Below are positions 1 to 10,034 of a stretch of 64,000 bases of DNA, piece by piece (the first letter of the stretch is position 1; every line of letters starts with the position of its first letter). Source of the stretch: Cytophagaceae bacterium (lineage in GTDB: Bacteria; Bacteroidota; Bacteroidia; Cytophagales; Cytophagaceae); NCBI GenBank assembly GCA_029237685.1, contig JAQZBV010000026.1, forward strand, positions 1-64,000, given 5' to 3'. The position numbers and the translations under genes were made by a program. The notes beneath the pieces are model-generated. The model was not told the origin of the DNA and did no database searches. It worked only from the letters and a program-made list of their open reading frames with translations.

Positions 1-844
1 CAAACAGACCGGCGATTATACCGGCTTCTGCCATGCCTAACTGAAAGTTATCGATGAAGTATAAGGCGGCAATGTTGTCGATGGTAATCTCAATACCAAA
101 ACAAGCACCGTATACCAAAGCGAGGATCCATACTCTGTAATCACTGATTACTTTTTTAAAACTGCCTTTAGGATCCGCGGCCTTCGCGCGAAAATCAGGA
201 TTGCTTTTTCTCAACTCCAACACATTGCCTTCCGGAGTATCTTGTGTACAGAAGTAATACACAAAAGCCATGATGAATAATGCAGCTCCCGGAATGATCA
301 TGCTGTATCTCCAGGCCAGGCCAGTAGAGTAACCCAATCCTATAAAACCAGCGAAGATCAATGGCATCACCATTTGTGTTACACCGCCGCCAAGATTCCC
401 CCAGCCTGCTGTGGTAGCGTTGGCTGTGCCCACTACATTCGGCGCAAACATGACAGAAGTATGGTATTGTGTAATAACAAAGGATGCACCGATGACACCG
501 ATGGCTAACCTGAACAATAAGAAAGATTCATAACTATTACTCAGTCCTATACACATCACAGGTATAGATCCCAACAATAACACTGCGGCATAAGCGATTC
601 GCGGTCCAACACGATCACACAACCAACCTATGATAATGCGTGCAAAAATCGTAATGGATACCGAAGCGATCATGATGTTGCCAATCTGCGCTTTCGACAG
701 ATCCAGTTCCTCTCTGATGATACCCATCATAGGAGCAATACCAAACCATCCGAAAAAACATAAAAAGAAGGTCATCCATGTGATATGAAAGGCCCTCATG
801 TGAGGCTTTCCAAAACTGAATAAGTTGATTTTCTCTGCTTTCAT
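1..844 (-). CDS. narK: NarK-type nitrate/nitrite MFS transporter, 3' partial
   Basis: This gene is absent from the ORF track because it runs off the left edge. Reverse translation from the ATG at 844 gives MKAEKINLFSFGKPHMRAF, then many hydrophobic segments. It contains the glycine-rich signature AGWGNLGGGVTQ, diagnostic of the nitrate/nitrite porter (NNP) branch of the major facilitator superfamily, and an MFS loop (GWLCDRVGPR) after the second helix. About 281 residues are visible, and the C-terminal helices lie outside the window. The protein should sit in the inner membrane and move nitrate in or nitrite out. The upstream region is long and AT-rich with a short palindrome (separate entry). 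No nitrate reductase gene is visible here, so assimilation versus respiration cannot be decided. Confidence 0.9.
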   Translation of the reverse strand, partial: MKAEKINLFSFGKPHMRAFHITWMTFFLCFFGWFGIAPMMGIIREELDLSKAQIGNIMIASVSITIFARIIIGWLCDRVGPRIAYAAVLLLGSIPVMCIGLSNSYESFLLFRLAIGVIGASFVITQYHTSVMFAPNVVGTANATTAGWGNLGGGVTQMVMPLIFAGFIGLGYSTGLAWRYSMIIPGAALFIMAFVYYFCTQDTPEGNVLELRKSNPDFRAKAADPKGSFKKVISDYRVWILALVYGACFGIEITIDNIAALYFIDNFQLGMAEAGIIAGLF

Positions 845-1221
845 CTTTACCTATATTTAACTAAGTATTTATAACTAATAAAACCTACTCTCCAATTGAC
901 TATAAAACCTTTTTATGTTATTTTATAGTATTTTTTAGTAGTTATAGTCTATTTTTAAAGCGTTTTTCATATAAATTATCCATTATTGGTCAAAACAGCC
1001 TAAAAAAACAACCAGTATTTTACTTATGCCACAATCTATACAAACGAGTATTTATACTCAATTTATTACTCTGTTTTTTTTCAAAATAACTGGTATTGTC
1101 CTACTGCATGGCAAAAAAATACTATAAGGAAGTTAAAACATGCAGTTTTTTCACAAAAAAAGGTTAAAAAATGACTCAGTATTAGCTTAGGGATAAAGGA
1201 AATCAATGACAGGGCACAAAA
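845..1221. other. AT-rich intergenic region upstream of narK
   Basis: There is no credible reading frame in these ~380 bases. The region is very AT-rich and presumably holds the narK promoter. The only ordered feature seen is the 14-base inverted repeat at 1046-1059. No clear TAnnTTTG Bacteroidota -7 element could be placed convincingly. Confidence 0.5.
1046..1059. promoter_or_regulatory. Perfect 14-bp palindrome, possible operator
   Basis: The sequence GAGTATTTATACTC has 6-bp perfect arms around TT. It lies about 200 bp upstream of the narK start, in otherwise disordered AT-rich DNA. It does not match the FNR/CRP consensus (TTGATnnnnATCAA). A regulatory role is inference from symmetry and position only. 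Confidence 0.25.
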
Positions 1222-1246
1222 AAAGACCGATGGAATCGGTCTTTTC
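1222..1246 (-). terminator. Intrinsic terminator after the alpha/beta hydrolase remnant
   Basis: AAAAGACCGAT-GGA-ATCGGTCTTTT forms an 11-bp perfect stem with a 3-base loop. It is flanked by A-runs on the + strand that become a U-tract on the minus strand. It lies 19 bp past the stop of the minus-strand hydrolase frame, so it most likely ends that transcript. Confidence 0.8.
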
Positions 1247-1264
1247 ATAACATTAACAAACTAC

Positions 1265-1903
1265 TTATACAGATCTCAAATCTCCTACTCCTACTGGTAG
1301 CTTTTCCAGCCATTGATCAGAAAAGTCGGCCACCTCTTCCCAACCCGGTTGGTTGCAGATGTAGTGACCGCGATTGGAAAATTCTTTATAAGTAGCTAAA
1401 CCTTCTTCATATGCTTTCGCATTTTTTTCATTTAACTCTGCAGGAATGATTTGGTCTTTTTCAGCAGCGATGAACAACATCGGTTTGTTGCTGTTGTGCA
1501 ATTCCATTTCCCCGTCTGCCAGCATGCAATCGCGTAGCACATTGCGGCTATCGTGTAAGGCAGTTTTTTCATAGGCAGCGTTGGATTCCTCTTCTGTCAT
1601 GGCATTGCAGAAACTGGCATGAAAACCTTCCGGACTCATGTAAAACGGTTCATCTCCTTTGAACGGATTAGCAATTGAAATACTATTTTTGAAGAATCCC
1701 CAGTCCAAGGATAACATCCGATTGGGAGCTACAGAACTGATGCAAATACCGGCACTTCCTAAACCTTTATTAAGGAGTGATTGAACGATGAGTCCACCTA
1801 CCGAATGACCGATCAATACAGCATCCCGGTCCGTTCTGCAAATCAATCCTCCGTAGTAGTTGACGACTTCTGCCAAACGGAGATCGCCTAAACCTTCCGG
1901 CAC
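1265..1903 (-). pseudogene. Alpha/beta hydrolase, N-terminal part lost
   Basis: The 212-codon frame has the nucleophile elbow GHSVGG about 33 residues from the GTG start, a late acid region (AAEKDQIIP) and a C-terminal catalytic His (SNRGHYICNQPGW). In this family of small alpha/beta hydrolases the GHS motif normally sits near residue 90, preceded by the beta-strands and HG oxyanion loop. Those are missing here. In the same frame upstream of the GTG the sequence still reads like the family (KEFHTDLRRN) until an in-frame TAA about 12 codons back, and a little further (NGLHFLYPL) beyond it. I read this as a gene decayed by a nonsense mutation and loss of its 5' end. A short functional protein from the GTG is the less likely alternative. 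Confidence 0.75.
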
Positions 1904-2029
1904 ATTTCTTCTTAAGTCGGTGTGAAACTCCTTTCTTTACAAGGGATACAGAAAGTGCAATCCATTCGCTTCGATACGAAAGAGAATATTATTCCTCAAT
2001 CTGACCGCATGTGCTAAAATAATGACCTG

Positions 2030-4477
2030 TTATTCAGGAAGCACAATGTGAAACACCGCACCTTGACCTTCTTTTCCTGTAGCGTAAATATCACCTTGAT
2101 GATTCTGAACGACTTTTTTACAAATGGCCAAACCTATGCCTGTTCCGGCGAATTGCGTTTTACCGTGCAAGCGCTGAAAAATATTAAAAATTTGCTCTGC
2201 ATATTCATCGTTGAAACCTATTCCATTATCTGAAAAAATAATATGGTAAAAAGATTTGTTGAAGTCTAATTGCGGAAGTTTCTTCACTTCCTTATCGGTC
2301 ATTTTCTCAACTTGTATAGAAATAACAGGGGCCACTCCTTCCCTTTTAAACTTTAAGGCATTCGAAATCAAATTGCCAAACAGCTGAGCCATTTGAAGTG
2401 GTATGGCTTGCAGTACAGGAAGAACATCGGATTGAATGGTAGCGTCTTTTTGTTCAATCAATAGTTCAAAATCAGTTTTTATATCCGCAACGATCTTATT
2501 GAGATCTACAGCTTCAAACGTTCTGTTTTCTTTTGATAACTGTGAGTAAGCCAATACATCGCGCACGAGATTGATCATTCGATGAGTAGAGTCGTTAATT
2601 TTAGACAAATAGCGTTTAGACTTGTCGCTTAACTCTCCTGTCGATTGTTCTAACATCTGAGAGAACATGCTGATCTTTCTCAACGGTTCTTGCAGGTCAT
2701 GCGAAGCAATATAGGCAAACTGCTCTAATTCAGCATTGGAGCGTTGCAAGTTATGGTTACTGGAGGCCAGTTCTTTTGTACGTTCACTTACCACCTCTTC
2801 TATTTTTTGCCTGGCCAATACTTGCTGCGTTACATCTATAGAAATAGCGAGTACTCCTAGTATTTTGCCGTCAACATCTTTATATGGTTCATAGACAAAA
2901 TTTTGGTATACAGATTCCAACTTCCCCTTACGCAAAAGAGAGACAGGCATCTCATTGGCATGAAACGGCAAACCGGTTGAATACACATCGGCCAATAATT
3001 TTTCTAAGCCTTGTTCTTTCGCATCAGGGAGTCCTTCGAAAATAGGTTTATTCATCACATCTTCTACAGGCTTACCCCACAATTCGATCATGAGTTCATT
3101 TGCTACTTCTACTACATGGTCCGGTCCAAGCATGATGCACATGGCAACAGGAGCTTGCAACACCATGTTGCGGAAGTTCCATTCACTTTGCTTTATCTTT
3201 TGCGTAGCGAGGTTAAGATCCGTCACGTCTGCAGCGGTATTCATGACACCGTATACCTTATTGTTCTGATCAAACAACGGTGTAAAACTATAATTGAACC
3301 AAAACGGTTTGATCTTACCTTCATGCATCAAGTCTACCTGTTCATTCTTCGCATGGAATGGAATAGCAGTGGCATAGACTTGTTCCAGCTGATTGAAAAT
3401 TTGTTGGTTATCCAGTTCTGGTAATATTTCTCTATACAGTTTACCGATCACATCGTATCCTTTGCCCCATACATCCAAAATATTTTTATTGGCGAACTCA
3501 ATTTTCATTTCTTTACCGGTATATACGCCGATCGGGAAAGGAACACTTTCAACCAGGCTACGGATACGCTGCTCGCTCTGCTCCAGCTTTTGGCGATCCA
3601 TGACTTGTTTGGTCACATCGATGGCGATGTCCAGTATCGCATACACTTCACCGTTCGCATCCAAAACTGGCGTGTAGGTAAAATCGTAATAGTACTGATT
3701 CAATACCCCATCTTGTAAAATCTGTATAGGAGAACTCTCTAGTTGAAGCGGCTTGCCGGAAGTAAATACATCATCCAATATTTTCAGAAAAGGTTGTCCT
3801 TGTAATTCTGGAACCGCCTCTGCTAATTTCTTTCCTATAATATCTTGCCCCTTTCCTGCGATATCAATAAAAGACTGATTAGGCATTTCAATGACCAGAT
3901 CACGTCCTACAAATAAAGCGATTGCAGCAGGGGCACTGTCGAGGATGGCGCGGAGTTGCGCTTCATTTTTTTTGAGCCGCTCACGGCTTTTGATTTCAGG
4001 AGTTGTTTCTGTACCCATGGACAAGACACCTCCAACGGTGCCGTTTTCCTCATACACGGGACTATAGCTGAATGTCCAGTAAGTATCTTCCAGCTTGCCA
4101 TTGCGGTAAAAAGATACCAATTGATTCTCCTGACGAATGGCTTGTTGCGTAGCTGAGACTTGTTCGACCAAGCCTAGCAAAAGATCGTTCCTGTCACTCC
4201 AGGCATCTGTTTTTTTTCCAAGTATGGGATGAGGACCTTCAAGGCCCAGGCTAGGTATAAATGCATCGTTATAAAAGAAAATACTTTCTTTTCCCCAGAA
4301 CAAAGCCATAGGAAGAGCAGCATTTAACAATATGCTGACCGTATGGCGCAAACTGCCCGGCCACTGGTCAGGAGTACCAAGCGAAGTCGATGACCAATCG
4401 TAACCTCTCATCAGCGCTCCCATTTCTCCGCCGCCGCGCAGAAAATAATAATTCTCGGATTTCGATAATGTTTCCAA
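2030..4477 (-). CDS. Multi-PAS sensor histidine kinase
   Basis: This 815-residue protein appears soluble, with no clear membrane span. An N-terminal PAS-like module starts with RGYDWSSTSLGTPDQWP, a motif typical of this kinase class, and is followed by about three more PAS/PAC modules up to residue ~560. Then come HisKA with H-box [14 protein letters not shown] (phospho-His), N-box FGNLISNALKF, G1 FSDNGIGF and G2 GTGIGLAICKK, so all ATPase and dimerisation motifs are present. The likely start is a TTG one base after the TGA of the upstream response regulator (TGA-T-TTG), implying translational coupling. The ligand sensed by the PAS domains is unknown. Confidence 0.93.
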   Translation of the reverse strand: METLSKSENYYFLRGGGEMGALMRGYDWSSTSLGTPDQWPGSLRHTVSILLNAALPMALFWGKESIFFYNDAFIPSLGLEGPHPILGKKTDAWSDRNDLLLGLVEQVSATQQAIRQENQLVSFYRNGKLEDTYWTFSYSPVYEENGTVGGVLSMGTETTPEIKSRERLKKNEAQLRAILDSAPAAIALFVGRDLVIEMPNQSFIDIAGKGQDIIGKKLAEAVPELQGQPFLKILDDVFTSGKPLQLESSPIQILQDGVLNQYYYDFTYTPVLDANGEVYAILDIAIDVTKQVMDRQKLEQSEQRIRSLVESVPFPIGVYTGKEMKIEFANKNILDVWGKGYDVIGKLYREILPELDNQQIFNQLEQVYATAIPFHAKNEQVDLMHEGKIKPFWFNYSFTPLFDQNNKVYGVMNTAADVTDLNLATQKIKQSEWNFRNMVLQAPVAMCIMLGPDHVVEVANELMIELWGKPVEDVMNKPIFEGLPDAKEQGLEKLLADVYSTGLPFHANEMPVSLLRKGKLESVYQNFVYEPYKDVDGKILGVLAISIDVTQQVLARQKIEEVVSERTKELASSNHNLQRSNAELEQFAYIASHDLQEPLRKISMFSQMLEQSTGELSDKSKRYLSKINDSTHRMINLVRDVLAYSQLSKENRTFEAVDLNKIVADIKTDFELLIEQKDATIQSDVLPVLQAIPLQMAQLFGNLISNALKFKREGVAPVISIQVEKMTDKEVKKLPQLDFNKSFYHIIFSDNGIGFNDEYAEQIFNIFQRLHGKTQFAGTGIGLAICKKVVQNHQGDIYATGKEGQGAVFHIVLPE

Positions 4478-4478
4478 A

Positions 4479-4889
4479 TCAGATTAGCGGTTTTAGTTTA
4501 TTCACCAACTCATCGAACTTATCTGGCTTCGTAACAAAATCATAGGCCCCCAACTCCTTCGTTTGCTGAATGGTTTGAGGATTAGAAGAGGTAGAAATAA
4601 TGATAACAGGTATATGCTGTGCATTTACTGTATTCTTTATTTCTTTTAAGAACTGTTGTCCGTTCATGATGGGCATGTTCAAATCCAGGAATATAAGATC
4701 AGGCTTAACCTGCCCACCTTTCAGCAATTTCAATGCCTCTATTGCAGAAGACAAGGGTTTAAAAACACCCGGATACGACAATTCTTCTAGAGCAGCAAAA
4801 AAAATTTCCTGATCGTCTTCATCATCATCTACTAATAAAATACTAGCATGTTTCACAGGTATAAAAATAATGCTTTGACATGAATTCAT
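4479..4889 (-). CDS. Single-domain (CheY-like) response regulator
   Basis: This is a stand-alone receiver domain of 136 residues. The acidic pocket is in ILLVDDDEDDQ, the phospho-acceptor Asp in IFLDLNMPIMNG, the Thr/Ser switch in IIISTSS and the conserved Lys in FVTKPDKF. No output domain is present. It is the first gene of a two-gene minus-strand unit with the PAS kinase 1 bp downstream, so the two very probably form a phosphorelay pair. The extra N-terminal residues (MNSCQSIIFIPVKHA) may mean translation really starts slightly later. Confidence 0.92.
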   Translation of the reverse strand: MNSCQSIIFIPVKHASILLVDDDEDDQEIFFAALEELSYPGVFKPLSSAIEALKLLKGGQVKPDLIFLDLNMPIMNGQQFLKEIKNTVNAQHIPVIIISTSSNPQTIQQTKELGAYDFVTKPDKFDELVNKLKPLI

Positions 4890-5075
4890 TGTTACTTAGA
4901 TTCAAATCTTTTAAATAAATCCCGAACAAACAAGTTTAAGAATCCAGGGGTTGTGGATTTTAATACACACTTTTTCTTACTATCTTTTCAGGTCTATAAG
5001 AGTTCTAAATTCCTATGATCTCCGACTGGAAATCAGGTCATGTTATTGAAAAAAGTTGGCCTAAACAACTGCAAA
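4890..5075. other. Intergenic, nothing recognised
   Basis: The region is AT-rich and presumably contains the promoter of the minus-strand regulator/kinase pair. No reading frame, hairpin or repeat is supported. Confidence 0.4.
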
Positions 5076-5195
5076 ATGGAGAACCATTCCACACAGCGCA
5101 CCGCTATCATTTTTATTTCCTTGGTCGTGGTTCTGTTTACGATTATTAGTCAGGGATTGCCGCTTCCTTTGTTGGTAAATAAGTTAGGTATCTAA
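5076..5195 (+). pseudogene. Fragment of a CPA1-type Na+/H+ antiporter
   Basis: A 39-codon frame reads MENHSTQRTAIIFISLVVVL and continues FTIISQGLPLPLLVNKLGI before TAA. This matches the characteristic last transmembrane stretch of NhaP/CPA1 antiporters (QRxxIIFISFxVVLFTxxxQGLTLPxLxxKL). Nothing antiporter-like precedes or follows it, so it is a relic of a deleted gene and not a functional micro-protein. The family assignment comes from memory of the motif and rests on one helix. Confidence 0.6.
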
Positions 5196-5291
5196 AACGA
5201 TAAGGTTTCAGTACTAAATCATGATTAATATAAAAGCCATACGTTTCAAACAATGACTTTTCTTCTTTAGAAAATTACTGAGAGAACTATT

Positions 5292-5351
5292 TTACGACTG
5301 CACATTAGTATAAAGAAGAAGTAAGGCCAGCAACAATAACCACTTCTGCAT
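5292..5351 (-). pseudogene. Signal-peptide remnant of a secreted protein
   Basis: In the 3' part of the 83-codon ORF, MQKWLLLLALLLLYTNVQS followed at once by TAA has the exact layout of a Bacteroidota signal peptide with a missing mature part. The upstream portion of the ORF (MKQKETKSPAVCFG...) overlaps another decayed frame and looks non-coding. I interpret it as the 5' end of a lost secreted-protein gene. A chance hydrophobic frame is possible. Confidence 0.35.
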
Positions 5352-5523
5352 AAATCTACCATGTGATAAAAAACATTCAACAATTGGCAAAAGATATACC
5401 GGTGGTTGGTGTTCTACAACTATTGGAATTACATTACTTTTTATTGAAGTATACGTTTTTTGTTTCATATATCGATTAAAGAAAAATAGTAAGGGAGTGC
5501 AGCCAAAGCAAACAGCAGGCGAT

Positions 5524-5826
5524 TTAGTCTCTTTTTGCTTCATCAGACAATTTCTGTATTGCTTTTTTCAGATTACCTATATCTTCTTTCACTTGGTCCT
5601 TAAATAAGATCCAACTCTCTTTTCTCTCAGATTTATAATCACAAACAAGTTTTTTGATGCTCAGAATTTTATCCTGCATCTCTTCAATACTTGTATGTGT
5701 GGATGGAGTCTTTTTTTTATCATCATTTTATCGGTTAGTATTCATCAGAGTCATATATGATGCCATAAACACCCAGATCATTAAAACTTACGAGATTAAC
5801 AGGCCTACATAAGTGTCTATTTTCAT
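5524..5826 (-). pseudogene. Small membrane protein with two in-frame stops
   Basis: Reading from the ATG at 5826 in a single frame gives MKIDTYVGLLIS-stop-VLMIWVFMASYMTLMNTNR-stop-NDDKKKTPSTHTS and then a charged coiled region ending QKLSDEAKRD before the final TAA. This equals 100 codons with TAA at codons 13 and 33. The reading frame stays coherent across both stops, with a hydrophobic helix followed by a Lys/Glu-rich cytoplasmic tail, so this is a once intact small membrane protein inactivated by point mutations. The last 51 codons (ATG at 5679) remain open and could be mistaken for a gene. No family recognised. Confidence 0.5.
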
Positions 5827-5980
5827 TTTTCAGATAGTCATTCTAAGAAAGGTACTTTAAGAGTCCTTATGGCTCTTTATGAAGAATTGCTAAATGCTTT
5901 GTTATTTATAAAAAGAAGATGGTTACACCTTTAATAACTATTCTACTCTACTTTGCGAAGCAACAGATGATTCGCTTAAA

Positions 5981-6178
5981 TTAACAAATCACACATTTAA
6001 TACCCACAATGGGAAAAGCCTCTGGAATACTGAGATTAAGAAGATACGGTAAAAGTAATTCCGGCACAATGCTATTAATTACTCCTATAGTGACACCTAT
6101 TACTGCTCAGAGAATTAGTACTAATTGAGCCGCTTCATACTCTTCGAAGAAGGATGAGATAAAACTTTCCATTTCCAT
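5981..6178 (-). pseudogene. Small hydrophobic protein interrupted by TGA
   Basis: From the ATG at 6178 the frame reads MEMESFISSFFEEYEAAQLV, then LIL, then TGA at 6109-6107, then AVIGVTIGVINSIVPELLLP and further to a TAA at 5983-5981. Removing the TGA leaves a 65-residue protein with one long membrane segment split by the stop. Same-frame hydrophobic coding on both sides suggests a recent nonsense mutation. Family unknown. It lies next to the similarly decayed 5524-5826 frame. Confidence 0.45.
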
Positions 6179-6279
6179 TTCATACCCTATTTTATACTAT
6201 ATTACAATAGCTCTAGGTTACCTCACTTACCTCATCAAGCCTATAGCTTTAAATATTCCCCTTCCAGGAATTCAAAGCT

Positions 6280-9200
6280 ATGATGAGAACAACCAACCCA
6301 GATGAAATCATTCGCTCCACTAATGCCTTTTGGGTAGTCGGTATTGGAGCATCAGCCGGCGGCTTGAACGCATTCAAACCCTTGATAAAAGCCATACCTA
6401 TTGATTCTGGTATGGCCTATATTATTGTTCAGCATTTAGATCCCAGTCATGAAAGTATTCTTGTAGAGTTGCTTCAAAAAATGACCACGATACCTGTTCA
6501 TGAAATTACAGATAAAGTAGAAGTCTTGCCAGACCATATCTATGTCATACCATCTAATAAATTACTGACAGCAAACGACGGCATATTGAACCTGACCGCA
6601 AGGCCAGTTAAAACACAAAAAAGTATTGACTTGTTTTTTACTTCTTTAGCGGAAGTTCATCAAAATCAAGCGATAGGTGTTGTCTTATCCGGTACTGGTA
6701 AAGACGGAACCTTAGGATTGCAAGCCATTAAGCAATTCGGCGGACTTACGTTTGCTCAGGAACAACAGACTGCAGCTTACGATGAAATGCCTCAAAGTGC
6801 CATTAAGCAAGGAGTAGTAGATTATGTACTCACACCTGAAAAAATCATTCATAAATTAATAGAATTAAATACTATTTATAAAAACAAACTAAGTTCGCCT
6901 GAAGATCCAGTAGAACTAAAAACTGAAACTGTTTTCCACAAGCAAATTTTAAATTTACTCGAAATACAAAAAGGTGTCGACTTTGCATATTATAAACAAA
7001 CAACAATAGGGAGAAGAATTGCGCGGAGAATGGATCTGTTGCACTTGGAGAAAAAAGAAGACTATTTCAACTACTTGAAAGAGAACAATACAGAGATCGA
7101 GTATTTGTACCAAGACATGCTAATCTCGGTTACGGATTTTTTTCGTGACCCTCTGATGTTTGATGCACTTTGTAATAAGGTAGTGCCGTTACTTACTGCA
7201 AACAAAACAAACAATGAAAGTGTGCGCGTTTGGATTGTTGGTTGTTCAACCGGACAGGAAGCCTATACCATCGCCATGTGCCTCTATGAGTTCATCTCAC
7301 AAGAAAACAACAAAGTTCAAATACAACTATTTGCTACAGATCTTTCCGAAATAGCTATCGCTAAAGCTCGTGCTGGATTTTATTCAGCCAGTGAAGTGGA
7401 GAACATTTCAGAAGAACGATTGAATCGTTTCTTTTCAAAAACCCAAAACGGTTATCAGGTAAAAAAAATCATACGAGATCTATGTGTGTTTGCCACTCAT
7501 AATATTATCTCTGATCCACCTTTTGCGAAAATGGATCTGGTCAGTTGCAGAAACGTACTTATTTACATGGACGCCTTTCTGCAGCGAAAAGCCATGACAA
7601 CTTTTCATTATGCCTTAAAAGAAAACGGAATATTGATACTTGGAAAATCTGAGTCGTTAAGTAAATCCGCCGATCTCTTTAACGTATTGAATGAACAAGA
7701 AAAAATGTATGCTAAAAAAATTGTATCTGGCAGGTTTATTCATGTAGCAGCTAAATCTCAAAACCACTCCTCGCCTAGTTCTGTAAAATCGATGAAAGAT
7801 CAAAAACTTAATGACGACTTTCAAAAAAACGCCGAACAAGTTATTTTGTCCAAATCACCGGCCGGAGTGATTGTGAATGAACAACTAGAAATTGTTCAGT
7901 TTCGTGGGGCCACCGGAGATTGGTTAGAGTCGGCATCTGGAAAGCCGAGTCTCAATGTTCTTAAAATGGCGAAGTCTGAATTGGCGATTGATTTGAGAAG
8001 TATTTTATTGAAAGTAAAAACAACTCTACAACCTCACGTGAAAGAAGGTATTTCTATGCTGATTCAGCATCAGATGACATGGGTGACCATTGAAGTGATT
8101 CCTTTGCTTCATACCATCAATCCATACTTCCTGATACTATTTACCAATGTTAAACAAGTTCCTATCCTTTCCTCCAAACATTCAACTACTGAAGGAAAAA
8201 CAGAAATTAATCCACATGAAATCCGTGCGTTACAATTAGAGAAAGAACTTTCTCAAACGCGTGATGACATGCGCACCATCACAGAAGATCAGGAAGCAGG
8301 TAACGAAGAACTATTAAGCGCAAACGAGGAGCTTGTTTCAGGCAGTGAAGAATTACGCAGCCTGAATGAAGAACTTGAAATATCCAAAGAGGAATTACAA
8401 AGCACGGTAGAAGAATTATCTGCTGCGAATGGAATATTACAGAACTGCGCGTTTTATTGGAAAGAACGTTGCTGGAAGATGACTTTCATGAAAGTTATGA
8501 AGTCAAACGTACATTCCCAGTCTTGGGAGATCGTATCATGCTTTTGAATGCGCGCAAATTTTTCAGCGAAGGCAATCATGAATGTCTGATTTTGCTGGCC
8601 ATTGAAGACATTACGGAGAGGAAAACAGTGGAAACGCAACTCAAAGCCAATGCTGACTATCTGAAAGCCGTATTTGAATCCAGTCCCCAAATCGCTACGA
8701 TCGCTTCTGCTGACGGTTCAGTGAATTATTTCAATCAATTCTTTCTTGACTACTCCGGTCTCAGCATAACAGAAGCTATAGATCGCGGCTGGCAATCTGT
8801 GTTGCGTCCTGAAATCTATCCGCAGTTTATGGAAATTTGGGCACACTCCATAAAATCCGGGGATAATTTTGACATGAAACTAATGCTCAAAAGAAGTGAT
8901 GGTACATACCGTTGGCATATTGCCCGAGCATTGGCTATACGCAATAGCAATGGAGAGATTACCTCGTGGGTAGGGACAGCTACGGATATCCACGATCAAA
9001 AAACATTCTCTGAAGAACTGGAGAAAAAAGTCATCGAAAGAACGCAATCACTTATAGAATCTAACTCAGCGATCGCACATTCCAATAAAAACCTAGAGCA
9101 ATTTGCTTTCATTGCTTCGCATGACTTACAAGAGCCTTTGCGAAAAATTAGAATATTTTCCAATATGCTAACGACGAGTTTCGGCAAACATTTGCCTAAT

Positions 9201-9884
9201 GAAGCAGTAAAATTAATTGACAGAATAAATACATCCGCCGAGCGCATGTCCGGGTTGATTAAGGCAGTGCTCAACTTTTCAAAATTAGAAAGTGCCAAGG
9301 AGCAGTTTTCAGAAGTAAGTCTGGATGATATTTTAACACAAGTATTAGAAGACTTTGATGTATTGATCACGGAAAAGCATGCGACCATTTCTAAAAATAC
9401 GTTATGCACCATTCAAGCCGTGCCGCTACAAATGACACAGCTTTTTCACAACATAATAGGTAACTCTTTAAAATTTACTCATCCCAATTTATCACCAGCC
9501 ATCACAATTGCTTGCCAAATCATGACTCCTCAAGAGCTCATGAACTACCCTGAGTTAAATCAAAAGCGATCATATTGTAAAATTACAATTGAAGACAATG
9601 GAATCGGATTTGAGAAAAAATATGAACACCTCATTTTTCAAATTTTCAAACGACTCCATTCCAATGAACAATTTTCAGGCACAGGAATTGGCCTGGCCTT
9701 GTGCAAAAAAATTGTATTGAATCATCAAGGGGGAATATCTGCCAAATCAAATGGGAGTTCGGGATCCATTTTTCACATTATTTTACCTTTAGTACAGCAC
9801 GTCATTTACAATATAGAGATTGAACCATTAGTGATAGCGTCTGCACCTGAGCTATTGGCTAAAGAGGATCCTAAGGGTGTTTAG
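6280..9884 (+). pseudogene. CheB-CheR-PAS hybrid histidine kinase, frameshifted by an internal deletion
   Basis: ORF 6280-8547 and ORF 8457-9884 are two halves of one gene. The first half has CheB methylesterase (Ser in GIGASAGG, His in QHLDPSH, Asp in GTGKDGT), CheR methyltransferase (GCSTGQEAY, DLVSCRNVLIYMD) and a coiled coil rich in EELxSxNEEL. The second half has the end of a PAS domain, a full PAS/PAC, HisKA ([14 protein letters not shown]) and HATPase (EDNGIGF, GTGIGLALCKK). At ~8430 the frame shifts by one base. In the second frame, EWNITELRVLLE matches the family motif (N)GxWNIPxLRxLLE, which normally lies tens of residues after the coiled coil, so about 45-60 codons are missing as well. 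Neither half can give the full protein, although the first could still make a CheB-CheR polypeptide. Confidence 0.8.
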
Positions 9885-9936
9885 TTGTTAGTTGTTAGTT
9901 GTTAGTTGTTAGTTGTTAGTTGTTAGTTGTTAGTTT
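9881..9936. repeat. Tandem heptamer (TTAGTTG) x7 plus partial
   Basis: Seven perfect copies of TTAGTTG run from 9881 to 9929, with a partial eighth. The first TAG of the array is the stop codon of the kinase frame ending at 9884. This resembles the heptameric simple repeats seen between genes in several phyla. Related arrays occur at 48321 and 63380. Confidence 0.95.
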
Positions 9937-10034
9937 ATTAAAATACTTGTCATCTACTAGTGGTCTTTATGTAGTACAAGATTTGAATATGACTTGTGCT
10001 TTTAATGGACTATATTATGTAAAACCCTACCACT

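Noticed and set aside
5292-5543. 83-aa ORF as an intact gene
   Set aside because: Its first half overlaps a decayed gene in another frame; only the last 19 codons look like a real signal peptide.
8454-8690. Minus-strand 78-aa ORF at the kinase break
   Set aside because: A shadow of the PAS coding sequence on the + strand.
9881-9936. CRISPR array
   Set aside because: Units are 7 bases without spacers; it is a simple tandem repeat. The same holds for 48321 and 63380.
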